Assembly: GCF_011764585.1 (NCBI RefSeq)
Contig: NZ_AP022853.1
Span: 1,285,501-1,349,500, forward strand
Length of the DNA: 64,000 bases
DNA from: Sulfurimicrobium lacus
GTDB lineage: Bacteria; Pseudomonadota; Gammaproteobacteria; Burkholderiales; Sulfuricellaceae
Direction of reading: 5' to 3'
This document shows positions 18,342 through 26,931 of the stretch, in pieces (the first letter of the stretch is position 1; the number at the start of each line of letters is the position of its first letter). The notes below the pieces were generated by a model. It did no database searches, was not told the origin of the DNA, and worked only from the letters and a program-made list of their open reading frames with translations. Both the position numbers and the translations under genes were made by a program.

Positions 18342-19256
18342 TCAGCGTTGCGGCCAGACCATCTCACCAACCCGACAGCACACGAACTGGTAGCGTTCCG
18401 CCACCAGTAAACCGGGGTCGTCTGCATCTTGTGTGCCGACGAAGAACAGCCATGCCTTTTCAGGCTGGTCAGACTTCCCCTTGACCTCGTCTTGGGCGAT
18501 CTCGATTTCGTGCCGCAAAGTCTCGCGTTGATGCTCAGTCCAGCTCGCCCAAGCAATGCGCACGCGGTAGAACTGGCTCGGCCGCTTCTCTCCCTTCGTC
18601 CAAGTCCCCGCATCAAGCTGCCATTCGATGTGGTCCTCGTTGTTGCTCGGAGTGTTCCACCGCAGTGCGGCGTAGAACAGTCGTGTTGGCACGGACAAGG
18701 GGCGGATGCCGAAATAGCTGAGTTTGCTGAAAACAGTGGAGTAGGTCGCGCCGGGACAGCCAGGGATTCCGAGTTCCAGATGGTCTCGGTCATGCGGGTA
18801 TTCCATGAAGACACGACAGATTGGCCTGATCGTCTTGACCGTGTGGCCGTGATAGCTGTCGTTGCGGGCACTGTTTGGGCGTGTGCTAGGGCGTGGGTCG
18901 GTTGCAGCACCAAGCGGCCCAGCGGTGGTTGCTGTGACCGGCCGCGTGTCTGTCAGGACAAGTTTGTTCGGAAAAGGCACGGGGAAACCGTCAGGTCTTC
19001 CAATGCGTTCGTGCTTGGCTTTGCGCACCAGTTTTTCGAGGCCATCAACGCCGCACGGCTGGACATGCTTATTGTCCATGGGCGTGAAGTACGGCCTGCG
19101 CTTGTTGATGTGCCTCTTGAACGATGCGGGGAAAACCTGAATGCCGCAGCCGGGGCATTCGTAGCCCTCCTTGTCCACGACTTCCATGTCCCAAAGCTGT
19201 TCGGCGTCGATGATTTCCCGAGAGTACTTGTCGCGTGCGCTGTCCATCAGATCCAT
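18342..19256 (-). CDS. Hypothetical protein with N-terminal zinc-finger-like motif
   Basis: A 304-residue protein. The N-terminus has YECPGCGIQVFPASFKRH followed by RRPYFTP, a two-cysteine knuckle with a short basic stretch and an aromatic/Pro turn, resembling the start of CoiA-like or other putative nuclease proteins. A second cysteine pair could be supplied by QPCGV. The middle is Pro/Thr-rich, and the C-terminal half (about 150-300) looks like a folded alpha/beta domain with several Trp. Island cargo, convergent with nothing, next to the tRNA. Function unknown. Confidence 0.6.
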   Translation of the reverse strand: MDLMDSARDKYSREIIDAEQLWDMEVVDKEGYECPGCGIQVFPASFKRHINKRRPYFTPMDNKHVQPCGVDGLEKLVRKAKHERIGRPDGFPVPFPNKLVLTDTRPVTATTAGPLGAATDPRPSTRPNSARNDSYHGHTVKTIRPICRVFMEYPHDRDHLELGIPGCPGATYSTVFSKLSYFGIRPLSVPTRLFYAALRWNTPSNNEDHIEWQLDAGTWTKGEKRPSQFYRVRIAWASWTEHQRETLRHEIEIAQDEVKGKSDQPEKAWLFFVGTQDADDPGLLVAERYQFVCCRVGEMVWPQR

Positions 19257-19551
19257 TTCAGGTATGTGCTGAACCGATGGTAGCGAATCGGAGTTTGTCT
19301 GTCAGACCTTCCTCGCATTTCTGAGTCAAGCCGCGCTCTGGATCGACTGTCCGCCAAAGTTATATGGCGCTTGATCCGTTGGCTCAAAGACGAATAACGT
19401 GAAAAAGCGCGAACGGCCGTGCCGATCAGGCTGCGCCGATTCGTGAACCGTCGCAGCACCCTGCTGCATCACCAACCCCTTCGCTCACTTCTGTGCCAGT
19501 CGCCAGTCGGACAAATCGACTAGCGAAGCGGAGCTTTGCCATGGAGATCAC
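19257..19551. other. Intergenic region between divergent island genes
   Basis: Just under 300 bases with no credible gene. It ends in GGAGATCAC before the ATG of the C39-like gene, a good ribosome binding site. I see no clear sigma70 promoter, operator or hairpin. Confidence 0.4.
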
Positions 19552-20292
19552 ATGCCTCTCAAACTCGTCACCCAAGCCAACCTCACCGACTGCGGGCTCG
19601 CCTGCGTTGCCATCGTGGCGGGCAAGTCGCTCGATGCCGTGCTGCGCGTAGCCATCAAGGAATGCGGCTATCCGAAAGACGGCCCTCACACGACCAGCGA
19701 CGAAAACTTGTTCAAGCTGCTCGATCACTTCGGCATCAAGTACGGCAAGAAGCAAAAAGTTCGTACTGTCGAAGCCTTGCCGCCAGTGGCGATCTTGGAA
19801 ACGCGCAAGATGCCATCAACCGGCAACTCGCATCTCGTGGTGTTCGAGCGTGCCGCAGATGGCGACGAACGTGCGCTTGACCCTGGCTGGTGGCTTAAGC
19901 AACAGGTGCGCCGTGACTGGAATCGCATCAAGCTCGACACGTTCATACCGATCCTGCTGGGCAACGAATCGGCGAGCAAGAAGGGGTCAAAGGCCACTAA
20001 GGCACCTGCTGCAGAGGTCGCCGCTGTCGAAACACAACCAGAAGTTCTCGTTGCCAGTAAATCCAAGAAGGTAAGCAAACCGAAAAAACAACCGGCAAAG
20101 ACCGCTGCGAAGAAGGTCACTCCGGCCACCGACGACAGGCCAGCAAACGCCGAGGCCGTTGCCGAACCGCCATCGAACGGCCCGGCCACTGGGCTTGCCG
20201 AAGAATGGGGTGAAAACGTGGCGGCATCGGAAATCGGCGAAACCGCCATTGTGGCAGCCACCAGCGAGGACGGGAGCAATGATGCAGCTTGA
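19552..20292 (+). CDS. C39-like cysteine peptidase with lysine-rich tail
   Basis: A 246-residue protein. Residues 1-120 match the papain-like C39 peptidase fold: oxyanion Gln8, the catalytic Cys14 in TDCGLAC, His94 in SHLVVFE and Asp110 in ALDPGWW, in the spacing of bacteriocin-processing peptidase domains. Here there is no ABC transporter attached. Residues 135-246 are a Lys/Ala-rich then acidic disordered tail. No signal peptide, so cytoplasmic. It overlaps the next gene by 11 nt and is probably translated with it. A defence, toxin-processing or regulatory protease role is possible, but inference only. Confidence 0.7.
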   Translation: MPLKLVTQANLTDCGLACVAIVAGKSLDAVLRVAIKECGYPKDGPHTTSDENLFKLLDHFGIKYGKKQKVRTVEALPPVAILETRKMPSTGNSHLVVFERAADGDERALDPGWWLKQQVRRDWNRIKLDTFIPILLGNESASKKGSKATKAPAAEVAAVETQPEVLVASKSKKVSKPKKQPAKTAAKKVTPATDDRPANAEAVAEPPSNGPATGLAEEWGENVAASEIGETAIVAATSEDGSNDAA

Positions 20293-21142
20293 GTCGTTGC
20301 TCGGCTTGCGGCTGACGAGAATCGAGGTCTGCGAGGCTTGGGGAAAGGCCTTGCCGAAACGCGATACACCTTCGTGGGGGCTGTCCGCTGCGCTTGCGAT
20401 GGATTTTGGAGAAGGTGGCAATGCTGTGTCGTTGATCTGCACTTCGCCGCTGCGCTACCTGAGCCACCAGCAAGGCACCATGTTCGGCTTGGCATCGGGC
20501 ACTTCCGTTTCGCTGGGGTACCGGGTTACGGTGTGCGAAAGCGCGGACGCATTGACCTTGAAGTACCTCACGACAAGCACGCAAGCTGGTGTTCCGCACT
20601 GGTCTCCATGGAGAAAGGTTGTTCAGCCCGCCATCGGCCAAATTCTCATCAATGTCGGTGTTACTGCCAACCAGAGGATGGCTCAAGGACAAGGCTGGGG
20701 TATTGAGCTGAACTTTGCGTCCGGTCAGAACCTCCGACTCAGCTATCGCGCTGATCTTGACGGTAACATTGAACTGGCCGCGCCCGGTGAAAACTTCCGC
20801 CTTGAGCAAATCACGGTTCAGCACCCAGATCAAGATTTTGGCTGGCTACATCCCGCTGCGCCGCTGAATTTCATATTGGACGATCAGGTGTGGCCCAGTG
20901 CTCAGGTTGCACATTGGCCGCACACCTTACGCAAGGCGCTGCAAAGTCATCACGAACCAGATTCGGTTTACCGCCAAACGATGCTCAGGGCATTGTTGGC
21001 GAGGTTCCGGCAGCGGCCATTGCACCTACTGCGGCTTCTGGCACTGCGCTATCCGGTACAGGTCAAAGATGTGCCGGACGGCCTGATTCAAGAGGTGGCG
21101 ACTGCTCTTCGGAAAGATTCACTCGCGGGGCTTGTTCGGTGA
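20282..21142 (+). CDS. Hypothetical protein paired with the C39-like peptidase
   Basis: A 286-residue soluble protein starting MQLESLLGLRLTRIEVCEAW; GGGAG 5 nt upstream supports ATG 20282. No family recognised. The first 180 residues are strand-rich with Gly/Ser turns; the last 80 are helical and basic (LLARFRQRPLHLLRLLALRY). It starts inside the C39-like gene, so the two are a coupled pair and likely work together, for example as substrate or partner. Its end overlaps the convergent XRE gene by 24 nt. Confidence 0.55.
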   Translation: MQLESLLGLRLTRIEVCEAWGKALPKRDTPSWGLSAALAMDFGEGGNAVSLICTSPLRYLSHQQGTMFGLASGTSVSLGYRVTVCESADALTLKYLTTSTQAGVPHWSPWRKVVQPAIGQILINVGVTANQRMAQGQGWGIELNFASGQNLRLSYRADLDGNIELAAPGENFRLEQITVQHPDQDFGWLHPAAPLNFILDDQVWPSAQVAHWPHTLRKALQSHHEPDSVYRQTMLRALLARFRQRPLHLLRLLALRYPVQVKDVPDGLIQEVATALRKDSLAGLVR

Positions 21143-21493
21143 GTGCTTCAACGGCGCTTCCGCTGGCAAACCGGGAACGTCCTCCAGCAGCTTCTTGATG
21201 CTTTTCCGCACGGAGGCCGAGGCCCGTTCATGCCGATAGATCAAGTCGGCAAGTTCGTCGCTCTCCGCGTAAAAGTACGCAACTGGCACACCCAGTTCCC
21301 TTGCGATGTTCCGCACCGTCAGCAAGTCAGGCCGATGAATGCCCGTTTCATATCGGTTGATCCGTGCATTCGCAGCGGACTCGTCAAGACCAATGCCGAC
21401 ACCGAGTTTTCTTTGAGAAAGGGCAGCCGCAAGCCGGGCTCTTCTGAGCCTTGCTCCCCACTGCTGATCCAACTCGGACGGTTCTCGTTTCAT
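21119..21493 (-). CDS. XRE-family transcriptional regulator
   Basis: A 124-residue protein with an N-terminal HTH_3/XRE domain (about 10-70): GARLRRARLAAALSQRKLG, then INRYETGIHRPDLLTVRNIA, the usual five-helix phage-repressor pattern. The C-terminus carries a short helical tail. It is convergent with the C39-like pair and divergent from the lipoprotein operon, and may control either. Such regulators often repress their own promoter in islands. Confidence 0.85.
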   Translation of the reverse strand: MKREPSELDQQWGARLRRARLAAALSQRKLGVGIGLDESAANARINRYETGIHRPDLLTVRNIARELGVPVAYFYAESDELADLIYRHERASASVRKSIKKLLEDVPGLPAEAPLKHSPNKPRE

Positions 21494-21583
21494 GTGCTAC
21501 GAGATTCGTCTATATTCCATTCGTGTACTAGTTCGACTTTCGTATCAGTTAATCAGCCAACTCCCAGAAAGAGGCAATTGCAA

Positions 21584-22624
21584 ATGCATTCCAAACGGAA
21601 AAATAAATCGCTTACCCACGTGGCCGTCATTGCGGCAACCGCCTGCCTATTGGCTGCGTGTTCATCCAAGCCTGAAACGGCGGATATTCAGAAAGACCTC
21701 GCCGAGGTCTATGCCTGCCCCATCATTGAGTTGTCCGACGTGAAGAAGGTTGACGGCGCGGATGTCGGCGGCAAGCTCTACGACGTGGCATTTACGCACA
21801 CGGTGTCGATCAAAGGCGGCAAGGAGGCTGCGGCCAAGCTGTTTGCCGAATGGTCATTCCTGCTCAGCCAGGTTAAGCCTGCGCAACTGGAATACGAGCA
21901 CATCGAGGACGAGGTTGCCCGTCGCAACTCAGCCTTGCGCTACAACTCCGGCGTGGTCACTGGTGAGACCAAGGACGATCCCGCCGTGAAGGCGGCATTT
22001 GAGCGCGTGCAGCAGATGCGCAGTCGAATGGTCGCCATCATGCCCTGCGAAAACATGGAGGTCGTCACCCGCCTGCACAGCATGCGCGGCACTGCAGAGG
22101 AGGCCGTCAACTCAGGGCAGCAGCAAATCCCCGTACCCATTGCCATCAAGATCAGCGGCAGTGGTCGCATGGGCAAGGCCGAGAGTGGCTGGCACTTCAC
22201 CGGCATGCCAAACCTGACCATGGTGGAAATCGTCAGCAGTGAACCGATGACCTACCCCAGCTTCAAGCCGCTGATTGCTCCCCCGCAAGCGCCGACCGCA
22301 GCCGAACTTGACCCACCTCCGGCGAAGTTGGCGGCAGTCGATGCCACGCCCAGCGATGCCGCATCGGCCCCAGTGCCACAAGGCCCCAGCTTTGACTGTG
22401 CCAAGGCCACCACACAGATCGAAAAGATGATCTGCGCCGACCCCAAACTTGCGCAGGCGGATGCCGCCACGGTGGCGCTGTACAAGACCGCCCTTGCCGC
22501 ATCCGTCAATCCTGATGGTTTCAAACAAGGTCAGACCAATTGGCGCAAGAACGTCCGTGATGCGTGCGCCGATGCAGCGTGCCTGAGCCGGGCCTATCAA
22601 GAGCGCCAGAGGGAACTCAAATGA
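21584..22624 (+). CDS. Lipoprotein with C-terminal LprI-like domain
   Basis: A 346-residue lipoprotein starting MHSKRKNK, with a lipobox LLAAC (Cys about 24). The middle is unrecognised; about 200-265 is a Pro/Ala linker. The last 75 residues fit the LprI/DUF1311 domain: FDCAKATTQIEKMICADPKL, then TNWRKNVRDACADAACL with paired cysteines, known from a lysozyme-inhibitor family. An AGAGG ribosome binding site supports the start at 21584; the open frame runs further upstream without support. ATGA overlap links it to the hydrolase gene. The likely site is the periplasmic face of a membrane. Confidence 0.7.
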   Translation: MHSKRKNKSLTHVAVIAATACLLAACSSKPETADIQKDLAEVYACPIIELSDVKKVDGADVGGKLYDVAFTHTVSIKGGKEAAAKLFAEWSFLLSQVKPAQLEYEHIEDEVARRNSALRYNSGVVTGETKDDPAVKAAFERVQQMRSRMVAIMPCENMEVVTRLHSMRGTAEEAVNSGQQQIPVPIAIKISGSGRMGKAESGWHFTGMPNLTMVEIVSSEPMTYPSFKPLIAPPQAPTAAELDPPPAKLAAVDATPSDAASAPVPQGPSFDCAKATTQIEKMICADPKLAQADAATVALYKTALAASVNPDGFKQGQTNWRKNVRDACADAACLSRAYQERQRELK

Positions 22625-23400
22625 GCATGGGCCTTCGCAGTTTGCTTATAAGCATCGTGCTGGCCTTGGTCAGCCTGACTGGCCATGCAGAAGGCACGTT
22701 GTTCAAGGTGCCAACCCGACCAGACGTGAAGACCACGCTGTTTTGGGAGCCGGTGGCGGGAGCCAAAGCCACCGTGTTCTTGTTTCCGGGCGGCGGCGGT
22801 GGGTTCGGCAAGGTTGAAGATGGCAAGCCGACCAGCAACAACTTCCTGGTGCGGTCTGCTCCGTACTTCACTGCCAATGGGTTCAACGTGGCGATTTTTG
22901 GCAGGCCCAGCGATTCGGAAGACCTGGATTACGCCGACCGCATCAGCGATACCCACATGGCCGACGTGCGCAAGGTGCTGGACTTCGTGAAAACCCAGAG
23001 CGGCGCGGCGCTCTGGATTGTCGGCACCAGCCGGGGCACGATCTCCGCCGCCGCGACCGCCATCCATGCACAGGGTGACATTGCCGGACTGGTGTTGACT
23101 TCCAGCGTGGTCAACTACAAGAAAGCCGGTGCGGTGCCAAAGCAAGACTTGGCGGCGATTAAGGTTCCGGTGCTGGTGTTCCACCACAGCAAGGATGCCT
23201 GCATTCATTGCCGACCGGACGAGGTGCCTGCCGCCTTCAAGGGGTTCCGCAATGCACCGGTCAAGAAATTAATCTTTGTTGATGGCGGGGCAAACCCAAC
23301 TGGCGACGTGTGCGCTGGGCAACACTGGCACGGGTTCATCGGAATGGAGAAAGAGGCTGTCGCTACGATCTCTGACTGGATCAACAACCCCGCAAACTGA
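22621..23400 (+). CDS. Exported alpha/beta hydrolase
   Basis: A 259-residue protein with a Sec signal peptide (about 1-23) and an alpha/beta-hydrolase fold. The nucleophile elbow is GTSRG (Ser about 143), the oxyanion region VFLFPGGGGGFG; the acid and His are probably in VLVFHHSKDAC and QHWHGF. The start overlaps the lipoprotein stop codon (ATGA), so both are translated together. Substrate unknown; the pairing with an LprI-like lipoprotein suggests cell-envelope work. A strong terminator follows. Confidence 0.75.
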   Translation: MSMGLRSLLISIVLALVSLTGHAEGTLFKVPTRPDVKTTLFWEPVAGAKATVFLFPGGGGGFGKVEDGKPTSNNFLVRSAPYFTANGFNVAIFGRPSDSEDLDYADRISDTHMADVRKVLDFVKTQSGAALWIVGTSRGTISAAATAIHAQGDIAGLVLTSSVVNYKKAGAVPKQDLAAIKVPVLVFHHSKDACIHCRPDEVPAAFKGFRNAPVKKLIFVDGGANPTGDVCAGQHWHGFIGMEKEAVATISDWINNPAN

Positions 23401-23410
23401 GCCCGCTGCG

Positions 23411-23459
23411 AGCCGAAACGCCCTCCCATCAAGGGAGGCGTTTCGGCTCTGCCTTTTTT
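23411..23459 (+). terminator. Terminator of the lipoprotein/hydrolase operon
   Basis: AGCCGAAACGCCCTCCC and GGGAGGCGTTTCGGCT form a long stem with one bulge and a 5-nt loop (23411-23448), followed by CTGCC and TTTTTT at 23454-23459. Strong intrinsic terminator. Confidence 0.92.
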
Positions 23460-23593
23460 GGGTATATGTTTCACAAGCACATCGGCTGATTCCGGTCATA
23501 ATCAATCCTATTCGCCACTATTCGTCTCTAACCGGATTCCTTTGTGTTTCGGCATGTGAGATCATTAGCGTAACCCAGTTGCATAACAAGTAG

Positions 23594-23806
23594 ATGGAAA
23601 AGCCCGCCATGACAGACCGTTGGTTGTCGGTTGAAGAAATCGCTGAATACCTCGGCGTGAGCAAAGACACCGTCTACGCATGGATTGCGAAGAAGGGCAT
23701 GCCTGCACATCGCGTCGGCCGCCCATGGAAGTTTCAGCGGGACGAAGTTGATGCTTGGGTGAAGGCAGGTGGTGCCAATGACAACAAGACGGGAGGCGAG
23801 GTTTGA
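23594..23806 (+). CDS. Small excisionase-type HTH protein
   Basis: A 70-residue DNA-binding protein of the MerR/excisionase-like helix-turn-helix group (LSVEEIAEYLGVSKDTVYAW, then GMPAHRVGRPWKFQRDEVDAW). The conserved part begins at the second ATG (23609); the first at 23594 adds five residues. It overlaps the helicase gene by 4 nt and is the first gene of that operon. Family members at the head of defence operons are taken to be regulators; here it may also recall the element's excisionase. That is inference. Confidence 0.85.
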   Translation: MEKPAMTDRWLSVEEIAEYLGVSKDTVYAWIAKKGMPAHRVGRPWKFQRDEVDAWVKAGGANDNKTGGEV

Positions 23807-25302
23807 CGCCACCGATTCAGCCAGATCAGGACACTGCGCCAGCGTATAGCTCTCACCAGCTCGCCTACTTTGCACACCAACTCACCCGCCGCGCCGCTTC
23901 GGATTCCATGGATCGCATGGCTGGGGCATTGTTGGATGCGCAAGTTGATCTGAACCCACACCAGATCGACGCGGCACTGTTCGCCACGAGCAACCCACTG
24001 TCGAAGGGTTCGATCCTTGCCGACGAAGTTGGTCTTGGTAAGACCATTGAGGCGGGGCTTCTCATTGCCCAACGCTGGGCAGAGCGCAAGCGCCGCATCC
24101 TCGTGATTGCTCCGGCCAATCTCCGCAAACAGTGGCACCAAGAGTTGGCCGATAAATTCGGAATCTCAGCAGCAGTGCTTGAAGCCAAGTCTTACAAGCA
24201 GTCCGTCAAGGATGGTGCCAGCAACCCCTTTGAGGCGCCTTGCGTGCTCATTACTTCTTACCAGTTCGCTTGCGGCAAAGCCAAAGAGGTTCAGGCGGTG
24301 CCATGGGACTTGGTGGTTATCGACGAAGCACACCGCCTGCGCAATGTCTACAAGCCAGATAACAAGATGGCTCGCACGCTGAAGGATGCATTGATCTCCG
24401 CACCCAAAGTGCTGCTGACTGCCACGCCGCTGCAAAACTCACTGCTGGAGTTGTATGGCCTCGTGAGCTTTGTCGATGAAAAGGTCTTTGGTGATCTGGA
24501 CAGCTTCCGCAGCCAATTCGGTTCGGTCAAAGATGCCGCTAGCTTCGATGCCCTCAAGCGTCGTATCGAACCGGTCTGCAAACGCACTTTGCGGCGTCAG
24601 GTCGAGGCCTATGTCAAATACACCAAGCGGATTCCGTTACTCCAAGAATTCGTGCCCGGTGCGGATGAAACCGACCTCTATAACCTTGTTTCCGATTACC
24701 TCCAGCGTGACTCTTTGTTCGCGTTGCCCAACAGCCAGCGGCAACTGATTACTCTGGTGCTACGCAAGCTGCTGGCCTCCAGCACGTTTGCCATTGCCGG
24801 GGCGTTGGAATCACTCGCCAAACGCCTGCGGCAAACACTGGACGAAAAGTCGGCTAGTCTCGATCTGACCGAAGAGCTTGACCAGGACTTTGAAGGCTTG
24901 GACGAACTGGCTGAAGAAATCGACCGTTTGGAAGAGCAAGAAGCTCAAGCGGGAAAGAAGTCCAAGACCGAACAGGAAATTCTGGCCATCAAGGCGGAAA
25001 TCATCGAACTTGAATCGTTTCGAGACCTTGCTGTTTCGATCACCGAAAACGCCAAGGGCTTGGCCTTGTTGCAGGCTCTCAAAGTTGCATTCGAGAAGTT
25101 GCATGAACTTGGTGCTGCTCAGAAGGCCATCATCTTCACCGAGTCCCGTCGCACGCAAGACTACCTGCTGTCCTTGCTGGCCAAGACGCCTTTCGCTCCG
25201 GGTGTCGTGTTGTTCAACGGCACCAACAACGATGCTCGATCCAAGGAGGTGTACGCCGACTGGATGAAGAAACATGCGGGCACCGACCGTACATCTCGTT
25301 GA
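23803..25302 (+). pseudogene. SNF2-family helicase, C-terminus lost by deletion
   Basis: The N-terminal 494 codons of a SNF2/DEAD-box ATPase normally about twice this length. Seen are Walker A (DEVGLGKTIEAG, about 68-79), DEAH in VIDEAHRLRN, motif III LLTATPLQN, a charged coiled-coil insert (about 350-400) and the start of the second lobe (AIIFTESRRTQDYL). Motifs V and VI are missing. At 25287-25290 the sequence jumps into a KilA-N gene, and a stop follows five codons later. The TTG start overlaps the HTH stop (TTGA) with GGGAGGCGAGG upstream. Such helicases accompany methylases in anti-phage loci; this one should be inactive. Confidence 0.88.
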
Positions 25303-26066
25303 CCGACATGGTGAGGAACTTCGATGGCGGCAGCGCCCTGATTGAGCAATGGCTCAAGAACAAGGACACCGTGCTGTTCTTGGGCGTGTGGGAGCAACTC
25401 AACAACTCCGGGTTTAATTCCCTCGAATTCGAGGGAATTAAAAACGAGGCGGGGCGAAATAGCTTCTTCCTGTCGGCCAAGAAGTGGATCGAGGCCACCG
25501 GTGCCATCGGCCTGCATGCCAAGGCAGGGCGGTACGGCGGAACCTTTGCCCACAAGGACATCGCTTTCGAGTTCGGTTCATGGCTCAGCCCGGAATTCAA
25601 GCTCTACCTCATCAAGGAATTCCAGCGCCTCAAGGATGAAGAATCCCGCGCCACTTCCTTAGAGTGGAGTTTTCAGCGTACCTTGGCGAAGGTCAATTAC
25701 AAGATTCACACCGATGCCATCAAGGAGCGGCTGATCCCGCCGCTTCTCACGCCTACGCAGACCGGCATCATCTACGCCAGCGAAGCCGACTTGCTCAATG
25801 TCGCCTTGTTCGGCATCACGGCGGCCCAGTGGCGGCAGGCCAATGCAGACCAGAGCGGCAACATGCGGGACGCTGCCACCCTTGAACAACTGGTGGTGTT
25901 GTCAAATCTCGAAAGCATCAATGCGGTGCTGATTCATCAAGGGCTGGCCCCGCCGGAGCGGCTGGCGCAGTTGAACGCCATTGCCATCACGCAGATGCGT
26001 TCGCTGGTGGGCTTCAGTGAAATCAAGCAACTGAGTGGCCCCAAGGCCGGCAAGGGGCGTGCTTGA
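25287..26066 (+). pseudogene. KilA-N domain protein, 5'-truncated
   Basis: The frame is recognisable from codon 25290 (YISLTDM), the usual place about 15-20 residues inside KilA-N proteins. It runs through VRNFDGGSALIEQWLKNKDT, the conserved KAGRYGGTFAHKDIAFEFGS and the LYLIKEFQRLK end of the domain, to a C-terminal part of about 110 residues. The native start is gone, removed by the deletion that also cut the helicase. A TTG at 25299 or ATG at 25308 could restart translation after the helicase stop (overlap 4 nt), so a nearly whole protein may still be made. The stop overlaps the AIPR start (ATGA). Confidence 0.82.
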
Positions 26067-26575
26067 TGCCTGCGCTCGCCACCAACTTCCTGAATATTCT
26101 CAAAGACAAACTTGAGAAGGACTTCATCCCGCACTTGCCTGAACTTCTCAACAAGGAGCGGCCGAAAGCAGACCAGGACAAGAAGCAGCTTTCCCGAGCC
26201 TTCAGTGGTTTCGTCCTGCACAAGATGTTGAACGTTGGCATTACCGACGCGGCAAAGTCCGTGGTCGATGACTTCGATGACAACGGCCTTGATGCCATCC
26301 ACTACGAGGCCACGAGCAAGACGCTCTATCTTGTGCAGACCAAGTTCCGTGAACGAGAGCAGTTCGACGAGGGCGATGCCATCCGTTTCCGCAGCGGTGC
26401 CGACCTGTTGCTGGGTCAGCGTTACGACAGATTCAACGCCAACGTCCAGTGCCGTAAGGATGAATTGGATGATGCCTTCGATGAAGCTGAGCGCATTCAA
26501 TTGGTTGTGGCCTACATCGGCACCGGCTTTTCGGTGCATGCCAATGCTGCGCTCAAGGAGCTGGGTGCGTACCTC
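26066..26575 (+). pseudogene. AIPR-like abortive-infection protein, 3'-truncated
   Basis: About 170 codons remain of an AIPR-like protein. The N-terminal nuclease-type core is present: DNGLDAIHYE followed by LYLVQTKF, the D-x-(n)-Q-x-K layout of the PD-(D/E)xK fold in that family. Full AIPR proteins have 500 residues or more. Around 26570 (within about 15 nt) the sequence changes into the antisense of the integrase N-terminus. The frame stays open to 26938, but that tail is not protein-like. The start is ATG 26066, overlapping the KilA-N stop. Confidence 0.75.
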
Positions 26576-26824
26576 CTTGGGCTTGAGCGGGATCAGTACC
26601 CGGTCGCGGTATTCCTCAAGCATCTCGCGCACGGTATGGCGCTGAGCAATTGCATGGGGCATGTAGCGCCCAGCACGCAGCTCTGTTTCAACCTGCTGCG
26701 CCCACTGCTTTGCGAGCGTTTTAGTGTCAAACGACTTGGTCTGAGGCGGGAAGCCCTTGAGGCGAATTTGGACGTGATATGCCTTCTTGCCGTTGGCGTC
26801 GATGCGTTCTCGAATGCTGGCCAT
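26576..26824 (-). pseudogene. Tyrosine integrase, N-terminal remnant
   Basis: About 83 codons of the N-terminal arm-binding domain of a phage-type integrase: MASIRERIDANGKKAYHVQI, then KSFDTKTLAKQWAQQVETEL and HTVREMLEEYRDRVL. The core-binding and catalytic domains (R..H-x-x-R..Y) are absent, because the reading enters the convergent AIPR-like remnant near 26570. It starts 180 bp from the right attachment core and reads into the island, the normal place for the integrase of a tRNA-integrated element. Confidence 0.85.
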
Positions 26825-26913
26825 ATGTTCCTCCCTTCACGCTTGCGGCTTCGGGATGGCACATGGCGCATCGAATTCGACTGTCCTGGCGTGGCGTTGT
26901 GTTTCGTGGTGAC

Positions 26914-26931
26914 TGTGCCACGAGTGTGCCA
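26914..26931 (+). repeat. Right putative integrase arm site
   Basis: TGTGCCACGAGTGTGCCA, matching the left copy at 17642-17659 in 16 of 18 positions and in the same orientation. It lies 73 bp from the right core, against 117 bp for the left copy. It is upstream of the integrase remnant and so also inside its promoter region. Confidence 0.6.

Noticed and set aside
21143..21583. N-terminal 147 codons preceding the lipoprotein
   Set aside because: They overlap the XRE gene on the other strand; lipobox and AGAGG place the start at 21584.
25937..26575. C-terminal part of the minus-strand integrase frame
   Set aside because: No Arg-His-Arg-Tyr catalytic residues; it is antisense to the KilA-N and AIPR-like genes.
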